Source of the DNA: Ligustrum vulgare
Lineage: Eukaryota > Streptophyta > Magnoliopsida > Lamiales > Oleaceae
DNA: 64,000 nt
Direction: 5' to 3'
Assembly (NCBI GenBank): GCA_963555705.1
Contig: OY743171.1
Location: forward strand, 27,088,852 to 27,152,851
Position 1 is the stretch's first letter; each line of letters begins with the position of its first letter. Below the pieces are notes generated by a model. It saw nothing but the letters and a program-made list of their open reading frames with translations. It did no database searches and was not told where the DNA came from. Made by a program: the position numbers and the translations under genes. Positions 31,390 through 46,800 of this stretch are shown here, piece after piece.

Positions 31390-34300
31390 AGAACCGTGGA
31401 AGTCCCAAAATTATTCCTGAAAAGGGAGTTCCAAATCCTAAGGGTTTATTATACTAAAAAAAATAGTCTCAATTTCTAATTGAAAAAAAATTGATTCACA
31501 ATACTTGCGGGTTTTCAATTTCAAATTGCATCCCTTGGTCGTCTTCGACCAAAATTTTGACTCCATCCTTCTCTTCCCACATATCATTTCTTATACAATG
31601 CCCTTTTGACACGTTTTGAAAACTCTTTTGTGGTTTGAATAATGTCTTTCTTCACGTGGTTGCACTTTTATTAAGTAGTGCATTATTCTCTTGGTGTCTT
31701 AATCATAGCTTATTCTACCAAGGAACGATTTCAATTGTCTAAATTGCATTGAAAGGAACACTGAAAGCCCCAAAACTATTCTTGAAAACAGAATTACAAA
31801 TCCAAAGGGTTTCTACTCAAAAAAAGAGTCTCAATCTCTAACTTAAAAAATCTGACTCAAAAATTGAGTCCCCAGGTCTTCGTCGACCATAATTTTTCCT
31901 CCAACCTTCTTCCCACATATCATTTCTTTTATAATGCCATTTTTAACATGTTCCTGCAGTCTTTTCTGGTATGAATAATGTCTTTCTTCACGTAGTTGTA
32001 CTTTTTCTAAGTAGTGCATTCTCTCGGTGTTTTTATCATTGCTTATGCTACCAATGAACCATTTCAATTGTCCAAAGTGTATTGGAGAGAACCGTGGAAG
32101 TCCCAAAATTATTCCTGAAAAGGGAGTTCCAAATCCTAAGGGTTTATTATACTAAAAAAAAAAAATAGTCTCAATTTCTAATTGAAAAAAAATTGATTCA
32201 CAATACATGCGGGTTTTCAATTACAAATTGCATCCCTTGGTCGTCTTAGACCATAATTTTGACTCCATCCTTCTTCCCACATATCATTTCTTATATAATG
32301 TCCTTTTGACACGTTTTGAAAACTCTTGTGTGGTTTGAATAATGTCTTTCTTCACGTGGTTGTACTTTTATTAAGTAGTGCATTATTCACGTAGTTGTAC
32401 TTTTTCTAAGTAGTGCATTCTCTCGGTGTTTTTATCATAGCTTATTCTACCAATGAACCATTTCAATTGTCCAAAGTGTATTGGAGAGAACAGTGGAAGT
32501 CCAAAAATTATTCTTGAAAAGGGAGTTCCCAATCCTAAGGGTTTATTATACTAAAAAAAATAGTCTCAATTTCTAATTGAAAAAAAATTGATTCACAATA
32601 CTTGCGGGTTTTCAATTTCAAATTGCATCCCTTGGTCGTCTTCGACCATAATTTTGACTCCATCCTTCTTCCCACATATCATTTCTTATATAATTCCCAT
32701 TTGACACGTTTTGAAAACTCCTGTGTGGTTTGAATAATGTCTTTCTTCACGTGGTTGTACTTTTATTAAGTAGTGCATTATTCACGTAGTTGTACTTTTT
32801 CTAAGTAGTGCATTCTCTCGGTGTTTTTATCATAGCTTATTCTACCAACGAACCATTTCAATTGTCCAAAGTGTATTGGAGAGAACAGTGGAAGTCCAAA
32901 AATTATTTCTGAAAAGGGAGTTCCCAATCCTAAGGGTTTATTATACTAAAAAAAATAGTCTCAATTTCTAATTGAAAAAAAATTGATTCACAATACTTGC
33001 GGGTTTTCAATTTCAAATTGCATCCCTTGGTCGTCTTCGACCACAATTTTAACTCCATCCTTCTCTTCCCACATATCATTTCTTATACAATGCCCTTTTG
33101 ACACGTTTTGAAAACTCTTGTGTGGTTTGAATAATGTCTTTCTTCACGTGGTTGTACTTTTATTAAGTAGTGCATTATTCTCTTGGTGTCTTAATCATAG
33201 CTTATTCTACCAACGAACTATTTAAATTGTCTAAATTGCATTGAAAGGAACACTGAAAGCCCCAAAACTATTCTTGAAAACAGAATTCCAAATCCAAAGG
33301 GTTTCTACTCAAAAAAAGAGTCTCAATCTCTAACTTAAAAAATCTGACTAAAAAATTGCATCCCCTGGTGTTCGTCGACTATAATTTTTCCTCCAACCTT
33401 CTTCCCACATATCATTTCTTTTATAATGCCATTTTTAACATGTTCTTGCAGTCTTGTCTGGTACGAATAATGTCTTTCTGCACGTAGTTGTACTTTTTCT
33501 AAGTAGTGCATTCTTTCGGTGTTTTTATCATTGCTTATTCTACCAATGAACCATTTCAATTGTCCAAAGTGTATTGGAGAGAACCGTGGAAGTCCCAAAA
33601 TTATTCCTGAAAAGGGAGTTCCAAATCCTAAGGGTTTATTATACTAAAAAAAAATAGTCTCAATTTCTAATTGAAAAAAAATTGATTCACAATACTTGCG
33701 GGTTTTCAATTTCAAATTGCATCCCTTGGTCGTCTTCGACCAAAATTTTGACTCCATCCTTCTCTTCCCACATATCATTTCTTATACAATGCCCTTTTGA
33801 CACGTTTTGAAAACTCTTTTGTGGTTTGAATAATGTCTTTCTTCACGTGGTTGCACTTTTATTAAGTAGTGCATTATTCTCTTGGTGTCTTAATCATAGC
33901 TTATTCTACCAAGGAACGATTTCAATTGTCTAAATTGCATTGAAAGGAACACTGAAAGCCCCAAAACTATTCTTGAAAACAGAATTACAAATCCAAAGGG
34001 TTTCTACTCAAAAAAAGAGTCTCAATCTCTAACTTAAAAAATCTGACTCAAAAATTGAGTCCCCAGGTCTTCGTCGACCATAATTTTTCCTCCAACCTTC
34101 TTCCCACATATCATTTCTTTTATAATGCCATTTTTAACATGTTCCTGCAGTCTTTTCTGGTATGAATAATGTCTTTCTTCACGTAGTTGTACTTTTTCTA
34201 AGTAGTGCATTCTCTCGGTGTTTTTATCATTGCTTATGCTACCAATGAACCATTTCAATTGTCCAAAGTGTATTGGAGAGAACCGTGGAAGTCCCAAAAT

Positions 34301-35770
34301 TATTCCTGAAAAGGGAGTTCCAAATCCTAAGGGTTTATTATACTAAAAAAAAAAAATAGTCTCAATTTCTAATTGAAAAAAAATTGATTCACAATACATG
34401 CGGGTTTTCAATTACAAATTGCATCCCTTGGTCGTCTTAGACCATAATTTTGACTCCATCCTTCTTCCCACATATCATTTCTTATATAATGTCCTTTTGA
34501 CACGTTTTGAAAACTCTTGTGTGGTTTGAATAATGTCTTTCTTCACGTGGTTGTACTTTTATTAAGTAGTGCATTATTCACGTAGTTGTACTTTTTCTAA
34601 GTAGTGCATTCTCTCGGTGTTTTTATCATAGCTTATTCTACCAATGAACCATTTCAATTGTCCAAAGTGTATTGGAGAGAACAGTGGAAGTCCAAAAATT
34701 ATTCTTGAAAAGGGAGTTCCCAATCCTAAGGGTTTATTATACTAAAAAAAATAGTCTCAATTTCTAATTGAAAAAAAATTGATTCACAATACTTGCGGGT
34801 TTTCAATTTCAAATTGCATCCCTTGGTCGTCTTCGACCATAATTTTGACTCCATCCTTCTTCCCACATATCATTTCTTATATAATTCCCATTTGACACGT
34901 TTTGAAAACTCCTGTGTGGTTTGAATAATGTCTTTCTTCACGTGGTTGTACTTTTATTAAGTAGTGCATTATTCACGTAGTTGTACTTTTTCTAAGTAGT
35001 GCATTCTCTCGGTGTTTTTATCATAGCTTATTCTACCAACGAACCATTTCAATTGTCCAAAGTGTATTGGAGAGAACAGTGGAAGTCCAAAAATTATTCC
35101 TGAAAAGGGAGTTCCCAATCCTAAGGGTTTATTATACTAAAAAAAATAGTCTCAATTTCTAATTGAAAAAAAATTGATTCACAATACTTGCGGGTTTTCA
35201 ATTTCAAATTGCATCCCTTGGTCGTCTTCGACCACAATTTTAACTCCATCCTTCTCTTCCCACATATCATTTCTTATACAATGCCCTTTTGACACGTTTT
35301 GAAAACTCTTGTGTGGTTTGAATAATGTCTTTCTTCACGTGGTTGTACTTTTATTAAGTAGTGCATTATTCTCTTGGTGTCTTAATCATAGCTTATTCTA
35401 CCAACGAACTATTTAAATTGTCTAAATTGCATTGAAAGGAACACTGAAAGCCCCAAAACTATTCTTGAAAACAGAATTCCAAATCCAAAGGGTTTCTACT
35501 CAAAAAAAGAGTCTCAATCTCTAACTTAAAAAATCTGACTAAAAAATTGCATCCCCTGGTGTTCGTCGACTATAATTTTTCCTCCAACCTTCTTCCCACA
35601 TATCATTTCTTTTATAATGCCATTTTTAACATGTTCTTGCAGTCTTGTCTGGTACGAATAATGTCTTTCTGCACGTAGTTGTACTTTTTCTAAGTAGTGC
35701 ATTCTTTCGGTGTTTTTATCATTGCTTATTCTACCAATGAACCATTTCAATTGTCCAAAGTGTATTGGAG
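31390..35770. repeat. Two adjacent 2.19-kb A-B-H-H-A-B repeats
   Basis: 31390-33579 and 33580-35770 share the same unit order, the same rare variants (CTCTTTTGTGG in the first A, CTTTCTGCACG in the last B) and almost the same length. This indicates recent duplication of the whole block. Confidence 0.88.
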
Positions 35771-36469
35771 AGAACCGTGGAAGTCCCAAAATTATTCCTG
35801 AAAAGGGAGTTCCAAATCCTAAGGGTTTATTATACTAAAAAAAAATAGTCTCAATTTCTAATTGAAAAAAAATTGATTCACAATACTTGCGGGTTTTCAA
35901 TTTCAAATTGCATCCCTTGGTCGTCTTCGACCAAAATTTTGACTCCATCCTTCTCTTCCCACATATCATTTCTTATACAATGCCCTTTTGACACGTTTTG
36001 AAAACTCTTTTGTGGTTTGAATAATGTCTTTCTTCACGTGGTTGCACTTTTATTAAGTAGTGCATTATTCTCTTGGTGTCTTAATCATAGCTTATTCTAC
36101 CAAGGAACGATTTCAATTGTCTAAATTGCATTGAAAGGAACACTGAAAGCCCCAAAACTATTCTTGAAAACAGAATTCCAAATCCAAAGGGTTTCTACTC
36201 AAAAAAAGAGTCTCAATCTCTAACTTAAAAAATCTGACTCAAAAATTGAGTCCCCAGGTCTTCGTCGACCATAATTTTTCCTCCAACCTTCTTCCCACAT
36301 ATCATTTCTTTTATAATTCCATTTTTAACATGTTCCTGCAGTCTTTTCTGGTATGAATAATATCTTTCTTCATGTACTCGTACTTTTTCTAAGTAGTGCA
36401 TTCTCTCGGTGTTTTTATCATAGCTTATTCTACCAATGAACCATTTCAATTGTCCAAAGTGTATTGGAG

Positions 36470-39400
36470 AGAACAGCGGAAGTCCAAAAATTATTCCTGA
36501 AAAGGGAGTTCCCAATCCTAAGGGTTTATTATACTAAAAAAAATAGTCTCAATTTCTAATTGAAAAAAAATTGATTCACAATACTTGCGGGTTTTCAATT
36601 TCAAATTGCATCCCTTGGTCGTCTTAGACCATAATTTTGACTCCATCCTTCTTCCCACATATCATTTCTTATATAATGCCCTTTTGACACGTTTTGAAAA
36701 CTCTTGTGTGGTTTGAATAATGTCTTTATTCTCGTGGTTGCACTTTTATTAAGTAGTGCATTATTCTCTTGGTGTCTTAATCATAGCTTATTCTACTAAC
36801 GAACGATTTCAATTGTATAAATTGCATTGAAAGGAACACTGAAAGCCCCAAACTATTCTTGAAAACAGAATTCCAAATCCAAAGGGTTTCTACTCAAAAA
36901 AAGAGTCTCAATCTCTAACTTAAAAAATCTGACTCAAAAATTGAGTCCCCAGATCTTCGTCGACCATAATTTTTCCTCCAACCTTCTTCCCACATATCAT
37001 TTCTTTTATAATGCCATTTTTAACATGTTCCTGCAGTCTTTTCTGGTATGAATAATGTCTTTCTTCACGTAGTTGTACTTTTTCTAAGTAGTGCATTCTC
37101 TCGGTGTTTTTATCATTGCTTATGCTACCAATGAACCATTTCAATTGTCCAAAGTGTATTGGAGAGAACCGTGGAAGTCCCAAAATTATTCCTGAAAAGG
37201 GAGTTCCAAATCCTAAGGGTTTATTATACTAAAAAAAAAAATAGTCTCAATTTCTAATTGAAAAAAAATTGATTCACAATACATGCGGGTTTTCAATTTC
37301 AAATTGCATCCCTTGGTCGTCTTAGACCATAATTTTGACTCCATCCTTCTTCCCACATATCATTTCTTATATAATGCCCTTTTGACACGTTTTGAAAACT
37401 CTTGTGTGGTTTGAATAATGTCTTTCTTCACGTGGTTGTATTTTTATTAAGTAGTGCATTATTCACGTAGTTGTACTTTTTCTAAGTAGTGCATTCTCTC
37501 GGTGTTTTTATCATAGCTTATTCTACCAATGAACCATTTCAATTGTCCAAAGTGTATTGGAGAGAACAGTGGAAGTCCAAAAATTATTCCTGAAAAGGGA
37601 GTTCCCAGTCCTAAGGGTTTATTATACTAAAAAAAATAGTCTCAATATCTAATTGAAAAAAAATTGATTCACAATACTTGCGGGTTTTCAATTTCAAATT
37701 GCATCCCTTGGTCGTCTTCGACCATAATTTTGACTCCATCCTTCTTCCCACATATCATTTCTTATATAATTCCCATTTGACACGTTTTGAAAACTCTTGT
37801 GTGGTTTGAATAATGTCTTTCTTCACGTGGTTGTACTTTTATTAAGTAGTGCATTATTCACGTAGTTGTACTTTTTCTAAGTAGTGCATTCTCTCGGTGT
37901 TTTTATCATAGCTTATTCTACCAATGAACCATTTCAATTGTCCAAAGTGTATTGGAGAGAACAGTGGAAGTCCCAAAATTGTTCCTGAAAAGTGAGTTCC
38001 CAATCCTAAGGGTTTATTATACTAAAAAAAATAGTCTCAATTTCTAATTGAAAAAAAATTGATTCACAATACTTGCGGGTTTTCAATTTCAAATTGCATC
38101 CCTTGGTCGTCTTCGACCACAATTTTGACTCCATCCTTCTCTTCCCACATATCATTTCTTATACAATGCCCTTTTGACACGTTTTGAAAACTCTTGTGTG
38201 GTTTGAATAATGTCTTTCTTAACGTGGTTGTACTTTTATTAAGTAGTGCATTATTCTCTTGGTGTCTTAATCATAGCTTATTCTACCAACGAACAATTTC
38301 AATTGTCTAAATTGCATTGAAAGGAACACTGAAAGTCCCAAAACTATTCTTGAAAATAGAATTCCAAATCCAAAGGGTTTCTACTCTAAAAAAGAGTCTC
38401 AATCTCTAACTTAAAAAATCTGACTCAAAAATTGAGTCCCCAGGTCTTCGTCGACCATAATTTTTCCTCCAACCTTCTTCCCACATATCATTTCTTTTAT
38501 AATTCCATTTTTAACATGTTCCTGCAGTCTTTTCTGGTATGAATAATATCTTTCTTCATGTACTCGTACTTTTTCTAAGTAGTGCATTCTCTCGGTGTTT
38601 TTATCATAGCTTATTCTACCAATGAACCATTTCAATTGTCCAAAGTGTATTGGAGAGAACAGCGGAAGTCCAAAAATTATTCCTGAAAAGGGAGTTCCCA
38701 ATCCTAAGGGTTTATTATACTAAAAAAAATAGTCTCAATTTCTAATTGAAAAAAAATTGATTCACAATACTTGCGGGTTTTCAATTTCAAATTGCATCCC
38801 TTGGTCGTCTTAGACCATAATTTTGACTCCATCCTTCTTCCCACATATCATTTCTTATATAATGCCCTTTTGACACGTTTTGAAAACTCTTGTGTGGTTT
38901 GAATAATGTCTTTATTCTCGTGGTTGCACTTTTATTAAGTAGTGCATTATTCTCTTGGTGTCTTAATCATAGCTTATTCTACCAACGAACAATTTCAATT
39001 GTCTAAATTGCATTGAAAGGAACACTGAAAGCCCCAAAACTGTTCTTGAAAACAGAATTCCAAATTCAAAGGGTTTCTACTCAAAAAAAGAGTCTCAATC
39101 TCTAACTTAAAAAATCTGACTCAAAAATTGAGTCCCCAGATCTTCGTCGACCATAATTTTTCCTCCAACCTTCTTCCCACATATCATTTCTTTTATAATG
39201 CCATTTTTAACATGTTCCTGCAGTCTTTTCTGGTATGAATAATGTCTTTCTTCACGTAGTTGTACTTTTTCTAAGTAGTGCATTCTCTCGGTGTTTTTAT
39301 CATTGCTTATGCTACCAATGAACCATTTCAATTGTCCAAAGTGTATTGGAGAGAACCGTGGAAGTCCCAAAATTATTCCTGAAAAGGGAGTTCCAAATCC

Positions 39401-40842
39401 TAAGGGTTTATTATACTAAAAAAAAAAATAGTCTCAATTTCTAATTGAAAAAAAATTGATTCACAATACATGCGGGTTTTCAATTTCAAATTGCATCCCT
39501 TGGTCGTCTTAGACCATAATTTTGACTCCATCCTTCTTCCCACATATCATTTCTTATATAATGCCCTTTTGACACGTTTTGAAAACTCTTGTGTGGTTTG
39601 AATAATGTCTTTCTTCACGTGGTTGTATTTTTATTAAGTAGTGCATTATTCACGTAGTTGTACTTTTTCTAAGTAGTGCATTCTCTCGGTGTTTTTATCA
39701 TAGCTTATTCTACCAATGAACCATTTCAATTGTCCAAAGTGTATTGGAGAGAACAGTGGAAGTCCAAAAATTATTCCTGAAAAGGGAGTTCCCAGTCCTA
39801 AGGGTTTATTATACTAAAAAAAATAGTCTCAATATCTAATTGAAAAAAAATTGATTCACAATACTTGCGGGTTTTCAATTTCAAATTGCATCCCTTGGTC
39901 GTCTTCGACCATAATTTTGACTCCATCCTTCTTCCCACATATCATTTCTTATATAATTCCCATTTGACACGTTTTGAAAACTCTTGTGTGGTTTGAATAA
40001 TGTCTTTCTTCACGTGGTTGTACTTTTATTAAGTAGTGCATTATTCACGTAGTTGTACTTTTTCTAAGTAGTGCATTCTCTCGGTGTTTTTATCATAGCT
40101 TATTCTACCAATGAACCATTTCAATTGTCCAAAGTGTATTGGAGAGAACAGTGGAAGTCCCAAAATTGTTCCTGAAAAGTGAGTTCCCAATCCTAAGGGT
40201 TTATTATACTAAAAAAAATAGTCTCAATTTCTAATTGAAAAAAAATTGATTCACAATACTTGCGGGTTTTCAATTTCAAATTGCATCCCTTGGTCGTCTT
40301 CGACCACAATTTTGACTCCATCCTTCTCTTCCCACATATCATTTCTTATACAATGCCCTTTTGACACGTTTTGAAAACTCTTGTGTGGTTTGAATAATGT
40401 CTTTCTTAACGTGGTTGTACTTTTATTAAGTAGTGCATTATTCTCTTGGTGTCTTAATCATAGCTTATTCTACCAACGAACAATTTCAATTGTCTAAATT
40501 GCATTGAAAGGAACACTGAAAGTCCCAAAACTATTCTTGAAAATAGAATTCCAAATCCAAAGGGTTTCTACTCTAAAAAAGAGTCTCAATCTCTAACTTA
40601 AAAAATCTGACTCAAAAATTGAGTCCCCAGATCTTCGTCGACCATAATTTTTCCTCCAACCTTCTTCCCACATATCATTTCTTTTATAATGCCATTTTTA
40701 ACATGTTCCTGCAGTCTTTTCTGGTATGAATAATGTCTTTCTTCACGTAGTTGTACTTTTTCTAAGTAGTGCATTCTCTCGGTGTTTTTTTCATTGCTTA
40801 TGCTACCAATGAACCATTTCAATTGTCCAAAGTGTATTGGAG
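36470..40842. repeat. Two adjacent ~2.187-kb repeats with private variants
   Basis: 36470-38655 and 38656-40842 share private changes not seen elsewhere, such as CTTTATTCTCGTGG (near 36725 and 38912) and CTTAACGTGG (38218 and 40405). They are therefore one recent tandem duplication on top of the general 2.19-kb pattern. Confidence 0.85.
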
Positions 40843-43800
40843 AGAACCGTGGAAGTCCCAAAATTATTCCTGAAAAGGGAGTTCCAAATCCTAAGGGTTT
40901 ATTATACTAAAAAAAAAAATAGTCTCAATTTCTAATTGAAAAAAAATTGATTCACAATACATGCGGGTTTTCAATTTCAAATTGCATCCCTTGGTCGTCT
41001 TAGACCATAATTTTGACTCCATCCTTCTTCCCACATATCATTTCTTATATAATGTCCTTTTGACACGTTTTGAAAACTCTTGTGTGGTTTGAATAATGTC
41101 TTTCTTCACGTGGTTGTATTTTTATTAAGTAGTGCATTATTCACGTAGTTGTACTTTTTCTAAGTAGTGCATTCTCTCGGTGTTTTTATCATAGCTTATT
41201 CTACCAATGAACCATTTCAATTGTCCAAAGTGTATTGGAGAGAACAGTGGAAGTCCAAAAATTATTCCTGAAAAGGGAGTTCCCAATCCTAAGGGTTTAT
41301 TATACTAAAAAAAATAGTCTCAATATCTAATTGAAAAAAAATTGATTCACAATACTTGCGGGTTTTCAATTTCAAATTGCATCCCTTGGTCGTCTTCGAC
41401 CATAATTTTGACTCCATCCTTCTTCCCACATATCATTTCTTATATAATTCCCATTTGACACGTTTTGAAAACTCTTGTGTGGTTTGAATAATGTCTTTCT
41501 TCACGTGGTTGTACTTTTATTAAGTAGTGCATTATTCACGTAGTTGTACTTTTTCTAAGTAGTGCATTCTCTCGGTGTTTTTATCATAGCTTATTCTACC
41601 AATTCACCATTTCAATTGTCCAAAGTGTATTGGAGAGAACAGTGGAAGTCCAAAAATTATTCCTGAAAAGGGAGTTCCCAATCCTAAGGGTTTATTATAC
41701 TAAAAAAAGTAGTCTCAATATCTAATTGAAAAAAAATTGATTCACAATACTTGCGGGTTTTCAATTTCAAATTGCATCCCTTGGTCGTCTTCGACCATAA
41801 TTTTGACTCCATCCTTCTTCCCACATATCATTTCTTATATAATTCCCATTTGACACGTTTTGAAAACTCTTGTGTGGTTTGAATAATGTCTTTCTTCACG
41901 TGGTTGTACTTTTATTAAGTAGTGCATTATTCACGTAGTTGTACTTTTTCTAAGTAGTGCATTCTCTCGGTGTTTTTATCATAGCTTATTCTACCAATTC
42001 ACCATTTCAATTGTCCAAAGTGTATTGGAGAGAACAGTGGAAGTCCAAAAATTATTCCTGAAAAGGGAGTTCCCAATCCTAAGGGTTTATTATACTAAAA
42101 AAAATAGTCTCAATTTCTAATTGAAAAAAAATTGATTCACAATACATGCGGGTTTTCAATTTCAAATTGCATCCCTTGGTCGTCTTAGACCATAATTTTG
42201 ACTCCATCCTTCTCTTCCCACATATCATTTCTTATACAATGCCCTTTTGACACGTTTTGAAAACTCTTGTGTGGTTTGAATAATGTCTTTCTTCACGTGG
42301 TTGTACTTTTATTAAGTAGTGCATTATTCTCTTGGTGTCTTAATCATAGCTTATTCTACCAACGAACGATTTCAATTGTCTAAATTGCATTGAAAGGAAC
42401 ACTGAAATCCCAAAAACTATTCTTGAAAACAGAATTCCAAATCCAAAGGGTTTCTACTCAAAAAAAGAGTCTCAATCTCTAACTTAAAAAATCTGACTCA
42501 AAAATTGAGTCCGCAGGTCTTCGTCGACCATAATTTTTCCTCCAACCTTCTTCCCACATATCATTTCTTTTATAATGCCATTTTTAACATGTTCTTGCAG
42601 TCTTATCTGGTACGAATAATGTCTTTCTTCACGTAGTTGTACTTTTTCTAAGTAGTGCATTCTCTAGGTGTTTTTATAATTGCTTATTCTACCAATTCAC
42701 CATTTCAATTGTCCAAAGTGTATTGGAGAGAACCGTGGAAGTCCAAAAATTATTCCTGAAAAGGGAGTTCCAAATCCTAAGGGTTTATTATACTAAAAAA
42801 AAAAATAGTCTCAATTTCTAATTGAAAAAAAATTGATTCACAATACATGCGGGTTTTCAATTTCAAATTGCATCCCTTGGTCGTCTTAGACCATAATTTT
42901 GACTCCATCCTTCTTCCCACATATCATTTCTTATATAATGTCCTTTTGACACGTTTTGAAAACTCTTGTGTGGTTTGAATAATGTCTTTCTTCACGTGGT
43001 TGTACTTTTATTAAGTAGTGCATTATTCACGTAGTTGTACTTTTTCTAAGTAGTGCATTCTCTCGGTGTTTTTATCATAGCTTATTCTACCAATGAACCA
43101 TTTCAATTGTCTAAAGTGTATTGGAGAGAACAGTGGAAGTCCAAAAATTATTCCTGAAAAGGGAGTTCCCAATCCTAAGGGTTTATTATACTAAAAAAAA
43201 TAGTCTCAATTTCTAATTGAAAAAAAATTGATTCACAATACTTGCGGGTTTTCAATTTCAAATTGCATCCCTTGGTCGTCTTCGACCACAATTTTGACTC
43301 CATCCTTCTCTTCCCACATATCATTTCTTATACAATGCCCTTTTGACACGTTTTGAAAACTCTTGCGTGGTTTGAATAATGTCTTTCTTCACGTGGTTGC
43401 ACTTTTATTAAGTAGTGCATTATTCTCTTTGTGTCTTAATCATAGCTTATTCTACCAACGAACGATTTCAATTGTCTAAATTGCATTGAAAGGAACACTG
43501 AAAGCCCCAAAACTATTCTTGAAAACAGAATTCCAAATCCAACGGGTTTCTACTCAAAAAAGAGTCTCAATCTCTAACTTAAAAAATCTGACTCAGAAAT
43601 TGCATCCCCTGGTCTTCGTCGACCATAATTTTTCCTCCAACCTTCTTCCCACATATCATTTCTTTTATAATGCCATTTTTAACATGTTCTTGCAGTCTTG
43701 TCTGGTACCAATAATGTCTTTCTTCACGTAGTTGTACTTTTTCTAAGTAGTGCATTCTCTCGGTGTTTTTATCATTGCTTATTCTACCAATGAACCATTT

Positions 43801-46800
43801 CAATTGTCCAAAGTGTATTGGAGAGAACCGTGGAAGTCCTAAAATTATTCCTGAAAAGGGAGTTCCAAATCCTAAGGGTTTATTATACTAAAAAAAAAAT
43901 AGTCTCAATTTCTAATTGAAAAAAAATTGATTCACAATACTTGCGGGTTTTCAATTTCAAATTGCATCCCTTGGTCGTCTTAGACCATAATTTTGACTCC
44001 ATCCTTCTTCCCACATATCATTTCTTATATAATGCCCTTTTGACACGTTTTGAAAACTCTTGTGTGGTTTGAATAATGTCTTTCTTCACGTGGTTGTACT
44101 TTTATTAAGTAGTGCATTATTCACATAGTTGTACTTTTTCTAAGTAGTGCATTCTCTCGGTGTTTTTATCATAGCTTATTCTACCAATTCACCATTTCAA
44201 TTGTCCAAAGTGTATTGGAGAGAACAGTGGAAGTCCAAAAATTATTCCTGAAAAGGGAGTTCCCAATCCTAAGGGTTTATTATACTAAAAAAAATAGTCT
44301 CAATTTCTAATTGAAAAAAAATTGATTCACAATACATGCGGGTTTTCAATTTCAGATTGCATCCCTTGGTCGTCTTAGACCATAATTTTGACTCCATCCT
44401 TCTCTTCCCACATATCATTTCTTATACAATGCCCTTTTGACACGTTTTGAAAACTCTTGTGTGGTTTGAATAATGTCTTTCTTCACGTGGTTGTACTTTT
44501 ATTAAGTAGTACATTATTCTCTTGGTGTCTTAATCATAGCTTATTCTACCAACGAACGATTTCAATTGTCTAAATTGCATTGAAAGGAACACTGAAAGCC
44601 CAAAAACTATTCTTGAAAACAGAATTCCAAATCCAAAGGGTTTCTACTCAAAAAAAGAGTCTCAATCTCTAACTTAAAAAATCTGACTCAAAAATTGAGT
44701 CCCCAGGTCTTCGTCGACCATAATTTTTCCTCCAACCTTCTTCCCACATATCATTTCTTTTATAATGCCATTTTTAACATGTTCTTGCAGTCTTATCTGG
44801 TACGAATAATGTCTTTCTTCACGTAGTTGTACTTTTTCTAAGTAGTGCATTCTCTAGGTGTTTTTATAATTGCTTATTCTACCAATTCACCATTTCAATT
44901 GTCCAAAGTGTATTGGAGAGAACCGTGGAAGTCCAAAAATTGTTCCTGAAAAGGGAGTTCCAAATCCTAAGGGTTTATTATACTAAAAAAAAAAATAGTC
45001 TCAATTTCTAATTGAAAAAAAATTGATTCACAATACATGCGGGTTTTCAATTTCAAATTGCATCCCTTGGTCGTCTTAGACCATAATTTTGACTCCATCC
45101 TTCTTCCCACATATCATTTCTTATATAATGTCCTTTTGACACGTTTTGAAAACTCTTGTGTGGTTTGAATAATGTCTTTCTTCACGTGGTTGTACTTTTA
45201 TTAAGTAGTGCATTATTCACGTAGTTGTACTTTTTCTAAGTAGTGCATTCTCTCGGTGTTTTTATCATTGCTTATTCTACCAATGAACCATTTCAATTGT
45301 CCAAAGTGTATTGGAGAGAACCGTGGAAGTCCTAAAATTATTCCTGAAAAGGGAGTTCCAAATCCTAAGGGTTTATTATACTAAAAAAAAAATAGTCTCA
45401 ATTTCTAATTGAAAAAAAATTGATTCACAATACTTGCGGGTTTTCAATTTCAAATTGCATCCCTTGGTCGTCTTAGACCATAATTTTGACTCCATCCTTC
45501 TTCCCACATATCATTTCTTATATAATGCCCTTTTGACAAGTTTTGAAAACTCTTGTGTGGTTTGAATAATGTCTTTCTTCACGTGGTTGTACTTTTATTA
45601 AGTAGTGCATTATTCACATAGTTGTACTTTTTCTAAGTAGTGCATTCTCTCGGTGTTTTTATCATAGCTTATTCTACCAATTCACCATTTCAATTGTCCA
45701 AAGTGTATTGGAGAGAACAGTGGAAGTCCAAAAATTATTCCTGAAAAGGGAGTTCCCAATCCTAAGGGTTTATTATACTAAAAAAAATAGTCTCAATTTC
45801 TAATTGAAAAAAAATTGATTCACAATACATGCGGGTTTTCAATTTCAGATTGCATCCCTTGGTCGTCTTAGACCATAATTTTGACTCCATCCTTCTTCCC
45901 ACATATCATTTCTTATATAATGTCCTTTTGACACGTTTTGAAAACTCTTGTGTGGTTTGAATAATGTCTTTCTTCACGTGGTTGTACTTTTATTAAGTAG
46001 TGCATTATTCACGTAGTTGTACTTTTTCTAAGTAGTGCATTCTCTCGGTGTTTTTATCATAGCTTATTCTACCAATGAACCATTCCAATTGTCTAAAGTG
46101 TATTGGAGAGAACAGTGGAAGTCCAAAAATTATTCCTGAAAAGGGAGTTCCCAATCCTAAGGGTTTATTATACTAAAAAAAATAGTCTCAATTTCTAATT
46201 GAAAAAAAATTGATTCACAATACATGCGGGTTTTCAATTTCAGATTGCATCCCTTGGTCGTCTTAGACCATAATTTTGACTCCATCCTTCTCTTCCCACA
46301 TATCATTTCTTATACAATGCCCTTTTGACACGTTTTGAAAACTCTTGTGTGGTTTGAATAATGTCTTTCTTCACGTGGTTGTACTTTTATTAAGTAGTAC
46401 ATTATTCTCTTGGTGTCTTAATCATAGCTTATTCTACCAACGAACGATTTCAATTGTCTAAATTGCATTGAAAGGAACACTGAAAGCCCAAAAACTATTC
46501 TTGAAAACAGAATTCCAAATCCAAAGGGTTTCTACTCAAAAAAAGAGTCTCAATCTCTAACTTAAAAAATCTGACTCAAAAATTGAGTCCCCAGGTCTTC
46601 GTCGACCATAATTTTTCCTCCAACCTTCTTCCCACATATCATTTCTTTTATAATGCCATTTTTAACATGTTCTTGCAGTCTTATCTGGTACGAATAATGT
46701 CTTTCTTCACGTAGTTGTACTTTTTCTAAGTAGTGCATTCTCTAGGTGTTTTTATAATTGCTTATTCTACCAATTCACCATTTCAATTGTCCAAAGTGTA

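Noticed and set aside
43486..43731. 81-codon plus-strand frame recurring in the right array
   Set aside because: It lies antisense to the B frame inside the satellite and has no independent support.
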